Origin: Serratia marcescens
GTDB taxonomy: Bacteria; Pseudomonadota; Gammaproteobacteria; Enterobacterales; Enterobacteriaceae
DNA: 64,000 nt
NCBI RefSeq assembly: GCF_029846115.1
Contig: NZ_JARVZZ010000001.1
Span: 3,596,001-3,660,000, forward strand
Direction: 5' to 3'
The translations under genes were made by a program, and so were the position numbers. The first letter of the stretch is position 1; each line of letters begins with the position of its first letter. Shown here piece after piece: positions 12,301 through 20,552 of the stretch. Under the pieces are notes generated by a model, which was given only the letters and a program-made list of their open reading frames with translations, was not told where the DNA came from and did not search any database.

Positions 12301-13239
12301 ATGTCAGAAAAGCAATCCGTTAGCCAAAAAGAGCAGTACAACCTGAACAAATTGCAAAAGCGCCTGCGCCGCAACGTAGGTGAAGCGATCGCCGATTTCA
12401 ATATGATTGAAGAAGGCGACCGCATCATGGTCTGCCTGTCCGGCGGTAAAGACAGCTACACGATGCTGGAGATCCTGCGCAACCTGCAGCAGAGTGCGCC
12501 GATCAACTTCTCGCTGATCGCGGTCAATCTCGATCAGAAACAGCCCGGCTTCCCGGAGCATATTCTGCCCGCCTACCTGGAAAGCCTGGGGGTAGAGTAC
12601 AAGATCGTCGAAGAGAACACCTACAGCATCGTCAAAGACAAGATCCCGGAAGGCAAAACCACCTGTTCACTGTGCTCGCGCCTGCGCCGCGGCATTCTGT
12701 ACCGCACCGCCACCGAACTGGGCGCCACCAAGATCGCGCTGGGCCACCACCGCGACGACATTTTGCAGACGCTGTTCCTCAACATGTTCTACGGCGGCAA
12801 GATGAAAGGCATGCCACCCAAGCTGATGAGCGACGACGGCAAGCACGTAGTCATTCGTCCGCTGGCCTATTGCCGCGAGAAAGACATCGAGCGTTTCTCG
12901 ATCGCCAAAGCCTTCCCGATCATTCCGTGCAACCTGTGCGGCTCGCAGCCTAATCTGCAGCGCCAGGTGATCGGCGACATGCTGCGCGACTGGGACAAGC
13001 GTTACCCAGGCCGGTTGGAAACCATGTTCAGCGCCATGCAAAACGTGGTGCCTTCGCACCTGAGCGATATCAACCTGTTCGATTTCAAAGGCATTCACCA
13101 CGGTAGCGCCGTGGTGGACGGCGGCGATTTGGCCTTCGATCGTGAAGACATCCCGATGCAGCCGGTCGGCTGGCAGCCGGAAGACTCGGACGACGCGCTG
13201 CCTGCGCCGGAGCGGTTGAACGTGCTGGAAATCAAATAA
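12301..13239 (+). CDS. ttcA: tRNA 2-thiocytidine-32 synthetase TtcA
   Basis: A 312-residue iron-sulfur, ATP-dependent enzyme that thiolates C32 of some tRNAs. The PP-loop SGGKDS lies at about residues 48-53. The cysteine pairs CSLCSR and CNLCGS, which bind the [4Fe-4S] cluster, are both present. It matches E. coli TtcA throughout. The 228 bases before it contain the nifJ terminator and an imperfect FNR-like half palindrome near 12207, which I do not call. Confidence 0.96.
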   Translation: MSEKQSVSQKEQYNLNKLQKRLRRNVGEAIADFNMIEEGDRIMVCLSGGKDSYTMLEILRNLQQSAPINFSLIAVNLDQKQPGFPEHILPAYLESLGVEYKIVEENTYSIVKDKIPEGKTTCSLCSRLRRGILYRTATELGATKIALGHHRDDILQTLFLNMFYGGKMKGMPPKLMSDDGKHVVIRPLAYCREKDIERFSIAKAFPIIPCNLCGSQPNLQRQVIGDMLRDWDKRYPGRLETMFSAMQNVVPSHLSDINLFDFKGIHHGSAVVDGGDLAFDREDIPMQPVGWQPEDSDDALPAPERLNVLEIK

Positions 13240-13245
13240 GCCCCC

Positions 13246-13282
13246 TCGCCGCTTGCCATCCTGCGAGCGGCGACATTTCCCT
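13246..13282 (+). terminator. Probable terminator of ttcA
   Basis: The eight-pair stem TCGCCGCT/AGCGGCGA (13246-13273) has a 12-base loop and is followed by a pyrimidine-rich tract CATTTCCCTTT. Confidence 0.6.
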
Positions 13283-13349
13283 TTCTCGACGATCTCGATC
13301 CTGTTCACAGTTTGCGCAAAATTTACTGGGCGGTGCCGTTTTTACCCTA

Positions 13350-13369
13350 TACTGTTTATTTATACAGTC
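13350..13369 (+). promoter_or_regulatory. LexA-type SOS box
   Basis: CTGTTTATTTATACAG (13352-13367) matches the LexA consensus CTG(TA)5CAG at 14 of 16 positions, with the invariant CTGT and ACAG at the right spacing. It overlaps a good -10 element (TATACT, 13348-13353) and ends 18 bases before the next start codon, an ideal place for repression. Binding is inferred from the sequence. Confidence 0.75.
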
Positions 13370-13385
13370 ACTTGGAGAGCGCGCA

Positions 13386-13784
13386 ATGAATATTACCCCC
13401 TGCCTGTCCCACGTCTCGCTAGGCTCCAACGATTTCGAGGCCGCCGCGGCCTTTTACGATCGTGCGCTGGCCGCCTTGGGTTGCCGACGCGTGTTGGAAC
13501 ATCCCGGCGCCATCGGTTACGGCCGCGATTACCCGGAGTTTTGGCTGCAGGTGCCGATCGACGGCCGCCCGGCCTCGCCCGGCAACGGTACGCACGTCGG
13601 TTTTTTCGCCACCAGCAAGCAACAGGTGGATGAATTCCATCGTCAGGCGCTGCTGGCCGGCGCCGTCGATGAAGGCGCGCCCGGTTCGCGGCCGCACTAC
13701 GGTGAGGCTTACTACGGCTGCTTTGTTCGGGATTTGGATGGGCACAAGATTGAAGCCAGCTTCTGGGATGAAAGCGCAGCCTGA
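13386..13784 (+). CDS. VOC (glyoxalase/bleomycin-resistance fold) family protein, probably SOS-regulated
   Basis: A 132-residue cytoplasmic protein of the vicinal-oxygen-chelate superfamily. Two beta-alpha-beta-beta-beta modules are visible, beginning at CLSHVSLGSNDFEAAAAFYDR and THVGFFATSKQQVDEFHRQA. H9, the histidine of GTHVGF and the glutamate of KIEASFWD are candidate metal ligands. A GGAGAG ribosome site precedes the start. The family includes glyoxalases, dioxygenases and drug-binding proteins; the substrate cannot be read from sequence. The LexA-type site at the promoter suggests induction by DNA damage. Confidence 0.85.
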   Translation: MNITPCLSHVSLGSNDFEAAAAFYDRALAALGCRRVLEHPGAIGYGRDYPEFWLQVPIDGRPASPGNGTHVGFFATSKQQVDEFHRQALLAGAVDEGAPGSRPHYGEAYYGCFVRDLDGHKIEASFWDESAA

Positions 13785-13803
13785 AGAAGTGTGGAAGCCG
13801 AAT

Positions 13804-13830
13804 AAAAAAATGCCGGTGATTAAACCGGCA
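13804..13830 (-). terminator. Intrinsic terminator, minus direction
   Basis: The stem TGCCGGT/ACCGGCA is followed, read on the minus strand, by seven T residues. The nearest minus-strand gene is zntB, whose stop is about 170 bases away. In the plus direction the T tract is poor. Confidence 0.65.
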
Positions 13831-14002
13831 TTGTACGAATCAAATGTGCTATGCAGTAATTCAAAAATAAGAAAGTAAGACAATTATGGAGCGCAACGCC
13901 CATCGCTTGACGTTGCATTCACCTGCGAGAGAGATCATGCCCCATTTCCCCCAGCTAAATGTTGATATTGCTCAATGTTAACCGGGTTTTCGTCATTTTT
14001 GC

Positions 14003-14986
14003 CTACAGCCAGCGGCTGCGCTTCAACCACCAGGCGACGCCAAGCACCAACCCGACCAGCATCAGGCAAAATGCCGCAAATCCGAGGGGATTACCGCCGC
14101 CCGGAATACCACCAAGGTTGACCCCGAACAACCCGGTCAGAAAGGTGGTCGGCAGAAATACCATCGCCAACAATGACATGGTGTAAGTGCGGCGGTTCAT
14201 CGCGTCGGCCATCACCGTGGTGATTTCGTCGGACAAGATGGCGGTGCGCGCGATGCTGCCGTCCAGATCGTCTAATCCCCGCCCCAGACGGTCGGCGATG
14301 TCCTGCATGCGGCGGCGATCGTCATCGCTCATCCACGGCAGGCGGTCGCTGGCCAACCGTGCGAAGACGTCACGCTGCGGCGCCATGTAACGGCGCAACA
14401 CGATCAGCTGTTTACGGATCAACGCCAGCTGGCCGCGCTCCGGCACCTGCTGCTCCAGCAAGGCGTCCTCCAGATCGATAATCTTGTCGTGCAGATCCTC
14501 GATAAATTCGCTGGTGTGATCGGTCAACGCATCGGAAATCTCCACCAACCAGCTGCCGCTGTTGGTCGGCCCGGCGCCGCTTTGCAGATCGTTCACCACC
14601 TGATCGATGGAATACACCTTGCGGTGCCGCGTGGAAATAATCAGTTTATCGGTGATGTATACGCGGATGGTGACCAGCTGGTCCGGCCGTGAGTTGGCGT
14701 TGAAGTTGATGCTGCGCAGGGTGATCATCGTACCTTCGCCCTGGCGGCTGACTCGCGGCCGTGAGCTTTCGCCGGAGAGCGCTTCGCGCACGGAGTCCGG
14801 CAGCAGCGGCGTGGTACTCAGCCATTCAGCGCTGGCCGGGTGCGCATAATCGAGATGCAGCCAGCACGGCGCGTCGCAGGTGATCTTGTCATCCTGCCCG
14901 ATCGGCGTTACGCCCCCCTTACCGTCCAGCTGATAAGCGTAAACCGCATCGGCGACCTGCAGCTCGCTCCCCTCAATCACATCCAT
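14003..14986 (-). CDS. zntB: Zinc transporter ZntB (CorA family)
   Basis: A 327-residue CorA-type metal transporter: a large cytoplasmic N-terminal domain, a long helix, and two membrane helices at the C-terminus. The signature GVN of the channel loop is present in [14 protein letters not shown] near residue 290. It forms a pentamer in the inner membrane; ZntB of enterobacteria is linked to zinc transport. The sequence matches E. coli ZntB over its full length. Confidence 0.94.
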   Translation of the reverse strand: MDVIEGSELQVADAVYAYQLDGKGGVTPIGQDDKITCDAPCWLHLDYAHPASAEWLSTTPLLPDSVREALSGESSRPRVSRQGEGTMITLRSINFNANSRPDQLVTIRVYITDKLIISTRHRKVYSIDQVVNDLQSGAGPTNSGSWLVEISDALTDHTSEFIEDLHDKIIDLEDALLEQQVPERGQLALIRKQLIVLRRYMAPQRDVFARLASDRLPWMSDDDRRRMQDIADRLGRGLDDLDGSIARTAILSDEITTVMADAMNRRTYTMSLLAMVFLPTTFLTGLFGVNLGGIPGGGNPLGFAAFCLMLVGLVLGVAWWLKRSRWL

Positions 14987-15141
14987 TCATTTATCCCCTC
15001 AGTCTTGCTTATGTTGCTGAGTCTAGCGTTAACGCCTTGGAGATCAAAGGCCAAGCTGTAACGCCAGTTTTCACATTGTCCTATAAGCGTGGTCTATACT
15101 TCTGCCGCAAGGAACGCAAGACAGCCCGAGAGGAGACTCGC

Positions 15142-15846
15142 ATGTTACAAATCAGCGCCGCAGATATCTTGAAAATCGTCTTACCGACCGTCATTACGCT
15201 GTTTATCGCCGTCGTCAAAACCCCTTTTCGCATTCGGCGGGAAAACCACGATAAGCTGCTAAACCTGCTCGAATCCGTCGAGAAGCCCCAAAGCGCTCCC
15301 ATACGCCTGTTGCGCTTTCGCGACTATATCGGCAACAGCAGCGCCGGCCTTGTTGCGCTGCAGCTGCTGTTGGCGTTACCGGACAGCGTAGCGGCGCTGG
15401 AACGCTATCGCTTCACCGGTGGCCGCCAGCAAATCTTGCGCGCCACGTCCGCAGGCTTCGTTTTGCGGCCGAGCGCCAATAACGCTTTCAAGCGTTTCCT
15501 GCTTTCCTGCCGCTACTTTTTGCTGTATTTGGTGTTCGTTACGCTGCTGGTGCTGTTCCCCGCTTTGACTCAATGGGGACTCCAGCAGTTAGGGGTATTG
15601 ATTACGCCCTATTCACTCAGCTATCTGCCTAATGCAGGCATAACCAACGGCTGGCAGCTGCTGTTCCCTGGCTTATTATTTATTATCATTATGCTCAGCC
15701 TGACATATCTGACCTTCAGGCAACTGGCACGCGCGGGTAACCTCAGCTCGGAACGCGCCTTTTATCGCTACTATCAACGAGCGCGTGAGGAACAACGATG
15801 CCGGGAGGTTCTGAAACAAATGCGCACTGCGCTGCGCCAGACCTGA
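15142..15846 (+). CDS. Uncharacterised membrane protein
   Basis: A 234-residue protein I do not recognise. Three hydrophobic segments are visible: residues about 6-24 (KIVLPTVITLFIAVV), 130-150 (FLLYLVFVTLLVLFPAL), and 180-200 (LFPGLLFIIIMLSLTYL). Between the first and second lies a soluble region of about 100 residues. The ATG at 15142 follows AGAGGAGA; a longer in-frame start at 15037 has no ribosome site. It is followed within six bases by a secreted hydrolase gene in the same direction, probably one operon. Confidence 0.7.
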   Translation: MLQISAADILKIVLPTVITLFIAVVKTPFRIRRENHDKLLNLLESVEKPQSAPIRLLRFRDYIGNSSAGLVALQLLLALPDSVAALERYRFTGGRQQILRATSAGFVLRPSANNAFKRFLLSCRYFLLYLVFVTLLVLFPALTQWGLQQLGVLITPYSLSYLPNAGITNGWQLLFPGLLFIIIMLSLTYLTFRQLARAGNLSSERAFYRYYQRAREEQRCREVLKQMRTALRQT

Positions 15847-15851
15847 CGAGG

Positions 15852-16889
15852 ATGCGCCGCCTGCGCTGCATCGCAATGGCCGCTCTGTTGTTGTTGAGCC
15901 AATCGGTTCGTGCAGAGCCGCTGTTGGAGCGTCTCGCCACGCCCTATCACGCGCCGACGGCGGCGGGTTCACTGCCTTATTTTGTCGCTCACGCTCAATC
16001 CCCCCAGCCACGCACCGCACTGGTGGTGATGCACGGGCATCCACGCGACGCCGCCAAGTCGTTGCAAGCGGCGATCGACGCCGCGCAGGGAGCGGGAGAC
16101 AACGGCTTGCTGGTCGCCCCGCTGTTCCCGGTGCCGGAAAAACTCGCCGCCCACTGCCATTCCGCCGGTCTCCCCCAGCCGCAAGACGGCGACGCTCTGT
16201 GGCGCTGCGGCTCCTGGATCGCAGGCGGTTTGGATAATGACGGCAAAACCGGCTCGTTCAACGCCATGGATAGCCTGCTGGCCGACCTGAAACGGCGCTG
16301 GCCGTCGCTGCAGTCGATAACCGTGGCCGGTTTTTCCGCCGGCGCCCAGTTCGTGCAGCATTATGTCGGCTTTGCCCATCCGCCAGGCGGAGTGCGTCTG
16401 CGCTATGTGGTAGCCGACCCCGGCAGCTGGCTCTACTTTGATAATCTGCGCCCCCAGCCAACCAACGGGGAGCGCTGCAGCAGTGAAAAAACGTGTCGAT
16501 TCCGCTGGCAAACGGTGAACGCCGGCCAGTGCCCACAGGCCAACCGATGGAAATACGGGCTGGAAGCGCTTCCCGCTCACCTGCAGCGCACCGCAAACGC
16601 GGCCCGCCTGCGCTATGTGGCGGCCGATATCACCTATCTGGCCGCCGCCGAGGATACCGGTACCGCGCCGGGCGCCTACTATCGAATACTCGACAAATCC
16701 TGCACCGCCCAGCTGCAGGGCCCCTACCGTTTACAACGCGCCCTGGCCTACGCCGACTACGATCGGCGTTATCTGGCGCCGGAGAAGCCGCATCGGTTAA
16801 CGATCGTTCCCGGCTGCGGGCACAACGTCGCCTGCGTATTTCCCGCCCCGGCGGCCAGGCGGGCGCTTTTCCCCATTAATGCAGACTAA
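15852..16889 (+). CDS. Secreted alpha/beta-hydrolase-like protein
   Basis: A 345-residue protein with an N-terminal signal peptide (RRLRC, hydrophobic core, VRA cleavage region near 21). The oxyanion segment VVMHGHP (57-63), the nucleophile elbow GFSAGAQ with S162, and a late histidine in PGCGHNVACVF support an alpha/beta-hydrolase fold. Six or more cysteines suggest disulfides in the periplasm or outside. The start is uncertain: 15798, inside the upstream gene, is also open, but 15852 gives the proper signal peptide. The substrate is unknown. Confidence 0.72.
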   Translation: MRRLRCIAMAALLLLSQSVRAEPLLERLATPYHAPTAAGSLPYFVAHAQSPQPRTALVVMHGHPRDAAKSLQAAIDAAQGAGDNGLLVAPLFPVPEKLAAHCHSAGLPQPQDGDALWRCGSWIAGGLDNDGKTGSFNAMDSLLADLKRRWPSLQSITVAGFSAGAQFVQHYVGFAHPPGGVRLRYVVADPGSWLYFDNLRPQPTNGERCSSEKTCRFRWQTVNAGQCPQANRWKYGLEALPAHLQRTANAARLRYVAADITYLAAAEDTGTAPGAYYRILDKSCTAQLQGPYRLQRALAYADYDRRYLAPEKPHRLTIVPGCGHNVACVFPAPAARRALFPINAD

Positions 16890-16969
16890 TAATAACGGCA
16901 ATGAAATAAACCCTTGCCGATAAATCAGACAATATCGCCGATAAAGCGCTGGCAATGCCGTTATTATTA
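16887..16969. repeat. 14-bp perfect inverted repeat with internal direct repeat
   Basis: TAATAATAACGGCA (16887-16900) and its exact complement (16956-16969) flank 55 bases. Inside, GCCGATAAA occurs twice (16916-16924, 16937-16945). The left arm overlaps the stop codon of the hydrolase gene. It could fold as a terminator-like stem or be the remnant of a small mobile repeat. Confidence 0.6.
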
Positions 16970-17083
16970 TGACTTAACATATTGCTATCAATTTTAATTC
17001 GAAATGATAATAATAAATCAACACAAAGCTGTTTCAGCGCAAATTTTAGGGGCATATACTTTTCTCACTACGAGGAGGTAGTT

Positions 17084-17332
17084 ATGTTACGCGACCATTT
17101 AAAAATAAACGCCAGTGACACGCTGGAAAAAATCAGCAATATCCATTTGCAAAACCAGGGCCAGGAAGAGATCAGTGAGTTTGTGGTGAAAAACGCCGCC
17201 GGCCTGCAGATTGGCAAGGTCTCCGTCCACGATCGTTTCAGCACTCGCCGCTCTTATCCCACCAGCTATCGCATCACCCAAACCGACATGAGCGGCCGGG
17301 TGGTAGTGGATGCCATGCGGGACTGTCTCTAA
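17084..17332 (+). CDS. Small hypothetical protein
   Basis: An 82-residue soluble protein with no family I recognise. The start is set by a strong AGGAGG at 17072-17077. The sequence is hydrophilic with an amphipathic first third and a strand-rich remainder (EFVVKNAAGLQIGKVSVHDRF, SYRITQTDMSGRVVVDAM). It appears to be a single-gene unit with an AT-rich promoter region and a good hairpin after it. Confidence 0.7.
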   Translation: MLRDHLKINASDTLEKISNIHLQNQGQEEISEFVVKNAAGLQIGKVSVHDRFSTRRSYPTSYRITQTDMSGRVVVDAMRDCL

Positions 17333-17376
17333 GCGTAACCACTCTCTGAAATAGCGAAAAATAATGTGATGATGGC

Positions 17377-17405
17377 AACCCTGTTTATTATTAAACGGGG
17401 TTTAT
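17377..17405 (+). terminator. Probable terminator of the 82-residue gene
   Basis: An 11-pair stem AACCCTGTTTA/TAAACGGGGTT with one T-G wobble and a four-base loop is followed by a short T-rich end. Confidence 0.6.
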
Positions 17406-17444
17406 CGCGTGGTGAAATTAATTACCCTCTTCGTTGCACCGTCG

Positions 17445-17475
17445 AAAAAATAAAGCCCCCGCATTACGCGGGGGC
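17445..17475 (-). terminator. Intrinsic terminator of mppA
   Basis: Read on the minus strand, the eight-pair stem GCCCCCGC/GCGGGGGC is followed by TTTATTTTTTC. Confidence 0.85.
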
Positions 17476-17490
17476 GGAAAATAAGCCCAA

Positions 17491-19125
17491 TCAGTGTTTG
17501 ATAATATACATCGTTTGGCTATAGGCCACGTCTTCCGGATTGGTGATCGGGTAGCCTTTTACCCACGGTTTGATCAGGCGGCCGTTGGTGTACTGGTAAA
17601 TCGGCGCGATCGGCGCCTGATCGGCAATGATCTGCTCCATCTTGTTGTAATCGGCGGTCACCGCCGCGGGATTGGTTTCCCGCCCCGCCTGCGCCAGCAG
17701 CTTGTCGTAGTCCGCATTCTTGAACTTGGCGATGTTGCCGCTGTGGGTGGAGGTCAGCAGCGACAGGAAGGTCGACGCTTCGTTATAGTCACCCACCCAG
17801 GAGGCGCGGATCACGTCGAAATTGCCGGTGTTGCGGCTATCGATATAGGTTTTCCACTCCTGGTTTTGCAGCTTGACGTCAATGCCGAGCTTCTTCTTCC
17901 ACATCGAGGCCACGGCGATGGCGATCTTCTGGTGGCTTTCCGAGGTGTTATACAGCAGCGTCAGCTTCAGCGGGTTGTTCGGGCCGTAGCCGGCCGCCTG
18001 CAGTAACGCCTTGGCCTGCGCGTCCAGTTCCGCCTGCGATTGCTGTTGCAGCAAACTCGCCTCCGGTTTGAACCCGGCGGTCACGTCGGGCGTGAAGTGA
18101 TAGGCCGGTTTTTCGCCGGTGCCCAACACTTTTTCCGCGATAATCTTGCGATCGATGGCGTAGGACAAGGCCTGGCGCACCCGCACGTCGTTGGTCGGCG
18201 CGCGCTGGGTGTTGAACGCGTAGTAATAGGTGCCGAGCTGGTCCGGCGTGTACACCTGCCCCGGAATGTCTTTCAGCAGCTTCTGATACATGTTTTTCGG
18301 GAAGGATTCGGTGATGTCGATGTCACCCGCCAGGTAACGCTTGGTGGCGTTGGATTCCTGGTTGATCGGCACGAAGGTCACTTTGGTCAGCACGGTATGC
18401 GCATGATCCCAGTAATGATCGTTAGGCGTCAGCACCAGCTTCTCGTTCACCACCCGCTCCTGCAGTTTGAACGCGCCGTTGCCCACCAGATTGCCGACCT
18501 TGGTCCAGTCGTTGCCGTATTTTTCCACCACCGCCTTATTCACCGGGAACAGACTGAAGTTAGCCGTCAGGCTGACGAAGTAAGGCACCGGTTTGTCCAA
18601 CTGCACTTTAAGCGTGTAGTCGTCCGGCGCCGACACGCCCAGGCGATCGGCCGGCAATTTGCCGCTGATGATCTGTTCGGCGTTCTGGATCCCCGCCAGC
18701 TGTGCGAACCAGGCGAACGGCGACAGATTTTTCGGCTCTACCAGCCGCTGCCAGCTGTAGACGAAATCCTTCGCCGTGACAGGGTCACCGTTTGACCATC
18801 GCGCGTCTTTGCGCAGATGGAAAATGTAAGTCTGGTTGTCGCTGGTCTGCCAGCGTGTGGCGACGCCGGGGATCACTTTCCCGTTGGCGTCCTGATTGAC
18901 CAGCCCTTCGAACAGATCGCGCGCCAGCTGGGCCTCCGGCAGGCCAACCGCTTTGATCGGATCGAGCGAGGCCGGTTCGTCTTTAATGTGGCGCACGATT
19001 TCCTGTTTGGCCGCCAGCGCGGTGCCCGGGGGAACCTGCGCCGCCATGGCGCTGCTCATACAGGCGCCGATCGCCGCCGCGCAAAGCGCCAAACGAAAAC
19101 CCCGTTGCATTTTTCTTCCCGTCAT
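17491..19125 (-). CDS. mppA: Periplasmic murein tripeptide-binding protein
   Basis: A 544-residue solute-binding protein of the OppA/SBP_bac_5 family with a signal peptide (GRKMQRGFRLALCAAA ... AMA). Its place next to mpaA, ycjG and tpx is that of E. coli mppA, whose product binds L-Ala-gamma-D-Glu-mDAP and delivers it to the OppBCDF permease. OppA proper is close in sequence, so context decides the name. GGGGAA lies seven bases before the ATG at 19125; a second ATG at 19110 is possible. Confidence 0.85.
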   Translation of the reverse strand: MTGRKMQRGFRLALCAAAIGACMSSAMAAQVPPGTALAAKQEIVRHIKDEPASLDPIKAVGLPEAQLARDLFEGLVNQDANGKVIPGVATRWQTSDNQTYIFHLRKDARWSNGDPVTAKDFVYSWQRLVEPKNLSPFAWFAQLAGIQNAEQIISGKLPADRLGVSAPDDYTLKVQLDKPVPYFVSLTANFSLFPVNKAVVEKYGNDWTKVGNLVGNGAFKLQERVVNEKLVLTPNDHYWDHAHTVLTKVTFVPINQESNATKRYLAGDIDITESFPKNMYQKLLKDIPGQVYTPDQLGTYYYAFNTQRAPTNDVRVRQALSYAIDRKIIAEKVLGTGEKPAYHFTPDVTAGFKPEASLLQQQSQAELDAQAKALLQAAGYGPNNPLKLTLLYNTSESHQKIAIAVASMWKKKLGIDVKLQNQEWKTYIDSRNTGNFDVIRASWVGDYNEASTFLSLLTSTHSGNIAKFKNADYDKLLAQAGRETNPAAVTADYNKMEQIIADQAPIAPIYQYTNGRLIKPWVKGYPITNPEDVAYSQTMYIIKH

Positions 19126-19230
19126 TATGATGTTCCCCCGTTAACCATCTGAATTTTTTATCATATAGCACAAGATCCGTCCGGCCTAGCGCTCACGGCC
19201 GAGAAGTTGCCAAAAGTGCGATTCAGGCGA

Positions 19231-19263
19231 TAAAAAAACCCGTGCGGCGCAGGGCGGCACGGG
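19231..19263 (-). terminator. Intrinsic terminator of the 116-residue gene
   Basis: On the minus strand the stem CCCGTGC/GCACGGG is followed by seven T residues (A run 19232-19238 on the plus strand). Confidence 0.85.
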
Positions 19264-19284
19264 CGGTGTTTGCAGCAGCGACCG

Positions 19285-19635
19285 TCAGTCGTACAGGTGG
19301 ATGCTGTCGATGCGGTAGCTGAACTCTTCGCCCTCTTCTTCATCGAACACGGTGAAAAAGCCTTTCTCAGCCAGCGGACGGGCCGAAATATCGGTTTTTT
19401 GCAGCTGACGCGCGTCGGCGTCGTCGTAGCCGTAATCAAGGTAGAAGACATCTTTCTGGTAATCGATATGCAGGGTGAACGGATAGTTCGATTCGTCCCC
19501 GCGCCCGTCGTCGTTTTTCACCACGCCGAACCACTCCCCCTGGCGGATCTGGTTTTCAGCGTCCACGCCGCACAGCAGCGTGATGGTATCATTTTCATTT
19601 TCGCTATAGCTGGCGATGATTCTGGCTACTGGCAT
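19285..19635 (-). CDS. Acidic hypothetical protein
   Basis: A 116-residue very acidic protein (runs such as FDEEEGEEF and DDADA) of no family I recognise. I start it at 19635 (MPVARIIAS), preceded by AAGAGG on its strand; the upstream frame is not protein-like. It is a single gene with its own terminator, divergent from mpaA and placed inside the murein-peptide cluster, where E. coli has other genes. It has no signal peptide, so it is probably cytoplasmic. Confidence 0.72.
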   Translation of the reverse strand: MPVARIIASYSENENDTITLLCGVDAENQIRQGEWFGVVKNDDGRGDESNYPFTLHIDYQKDVFYLDYGYDDADARQLQKTDISARPLAEKGFFTVFDEEEGEEFSYRIDSIHLYD

Positions 19636-19841
19636 GTTAAATCCTCTTGCGGGTGATTGGCTTAGCACTGCCGTTAGTATAACAACAGCGTCAGGCCAGG
19701 TGCGGTTTAATTGGCGTTTTCGCCGCCGCCGCGTCACAGATCGCGCAAACGCCGCACAATTGCGATGGGAAAGATGCCTCAAAGCGTAATACACTGAATA
19801 AAATGACAATGACTCTCGGCCTTTTACTCAGGGACAACACC

Positions 19842-20549
19842 ATGACCGAACATCGACCGCGCAGTGAACGTGGCCAGTTGGCCGTCGCAGGAGAGAATTA
19901 CGGCAGCTCGCTGCTGGGCGCGCCGCTGCTCTATTTCCCGGCGGCGGTCAGCGGCCCGGAGACTGGGCTTATCATCGCCGGCACCCACGGCGATGAGAGC
20001 GCCGCCATCGTGACCCTGTCCTGCGCGCTGCGCAGCATTGCGCCCGAGCAACTGCGTCACCACGTGGTGCTGGCGGTCAACCCCGACGGCTGCCAGCTGG
20101 GGCTGCGCGCCAATGCCAACGGCGTCGATCTGAACCGCAACTTCCCGGCCGCCAACTGGCGCTCCGGCGATACCGTCTACCGCTGGAACAGCGCGGCGCC
20201 GGTGCGCGACGTCAAGCTTTCCACCGGCGGGCGCCCCGGTTCCGAACCGGAAACTCAGGCGCTGTGTCACCTGATCCATCGCCTGAAGCCGCACTGGGTG
20301 GTGTCGTTCCATGAGCCGCTGGCCTGCATCGAAGATCCCGCCAGCTCGCGACTCGGCGTTTGGCTGGCGCATAAGTTCGAGCTGCCGCTGGTGACCAGCG
20401 TCGGTTATGAAACGCCCGGTTCGTTCGGCAGCTGGTGCGCGGATCTGTCGCTGCCGTGCATCACCGCCGAATTCCCGCCGATCTCCGCCGATGCCGCCAG
20501 CGAGCGCTACATCGACGCGATGACCGAGCTGCTGACCTACCCGAATTAA
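19842..20549 (+). CDS. mpaA: Murein peptide amidase A (gamma-D-Glu-mDAP amidase)
   Basis: A 235-residue zinc carboxypeptidase of the M14 type that cuts the gamma-D-Glu-mDAP bond of murein tripeptide in the cytoplasm. Zinc ligands are visible in GTHGDES (H49, E52) and in VVSFHEP; LNRNFP and the late TAEFPP glutamate complete the site. It matches E. coli MpaA through most of its length. The start is the ATG at 19842, after CAGGGACA; an earlier in-frame ATG at 19803 lacks support. Its product feeds the epimerase YcjG next door. Confidence 0.95.
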   Translation: MTEHRPRSERGQLAVAGENYGSSLLGAPLLYFPAAVSGPETGLIIAGTHGDESAAIVTLSCALRSIAPEQLRHHVVLAVNPDGCQLGLRANANGVDLNRNFPAANWRSGDTVYRWNSAAPVRDVKLSTGGRPGSEPETQALCHLIHRLKPHWVVSFHEPLACIEDPASSRLGVWLAHKFELPLVTSVGYETPGSFGSWCADLSLPCITAEFPPISADAASERYIDAMTELLTYPN

Positions 20550-20552
20550 TCC

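Noticed and set aside
17000..17020. Fur-box-like GAAATGATAATAATAAATC before the 82-residue gene
   Set aside because: Only about 12 of 19 positions match in the best register and the region is AT-rich, so chance is likely; the ryhB Fur box is much better.
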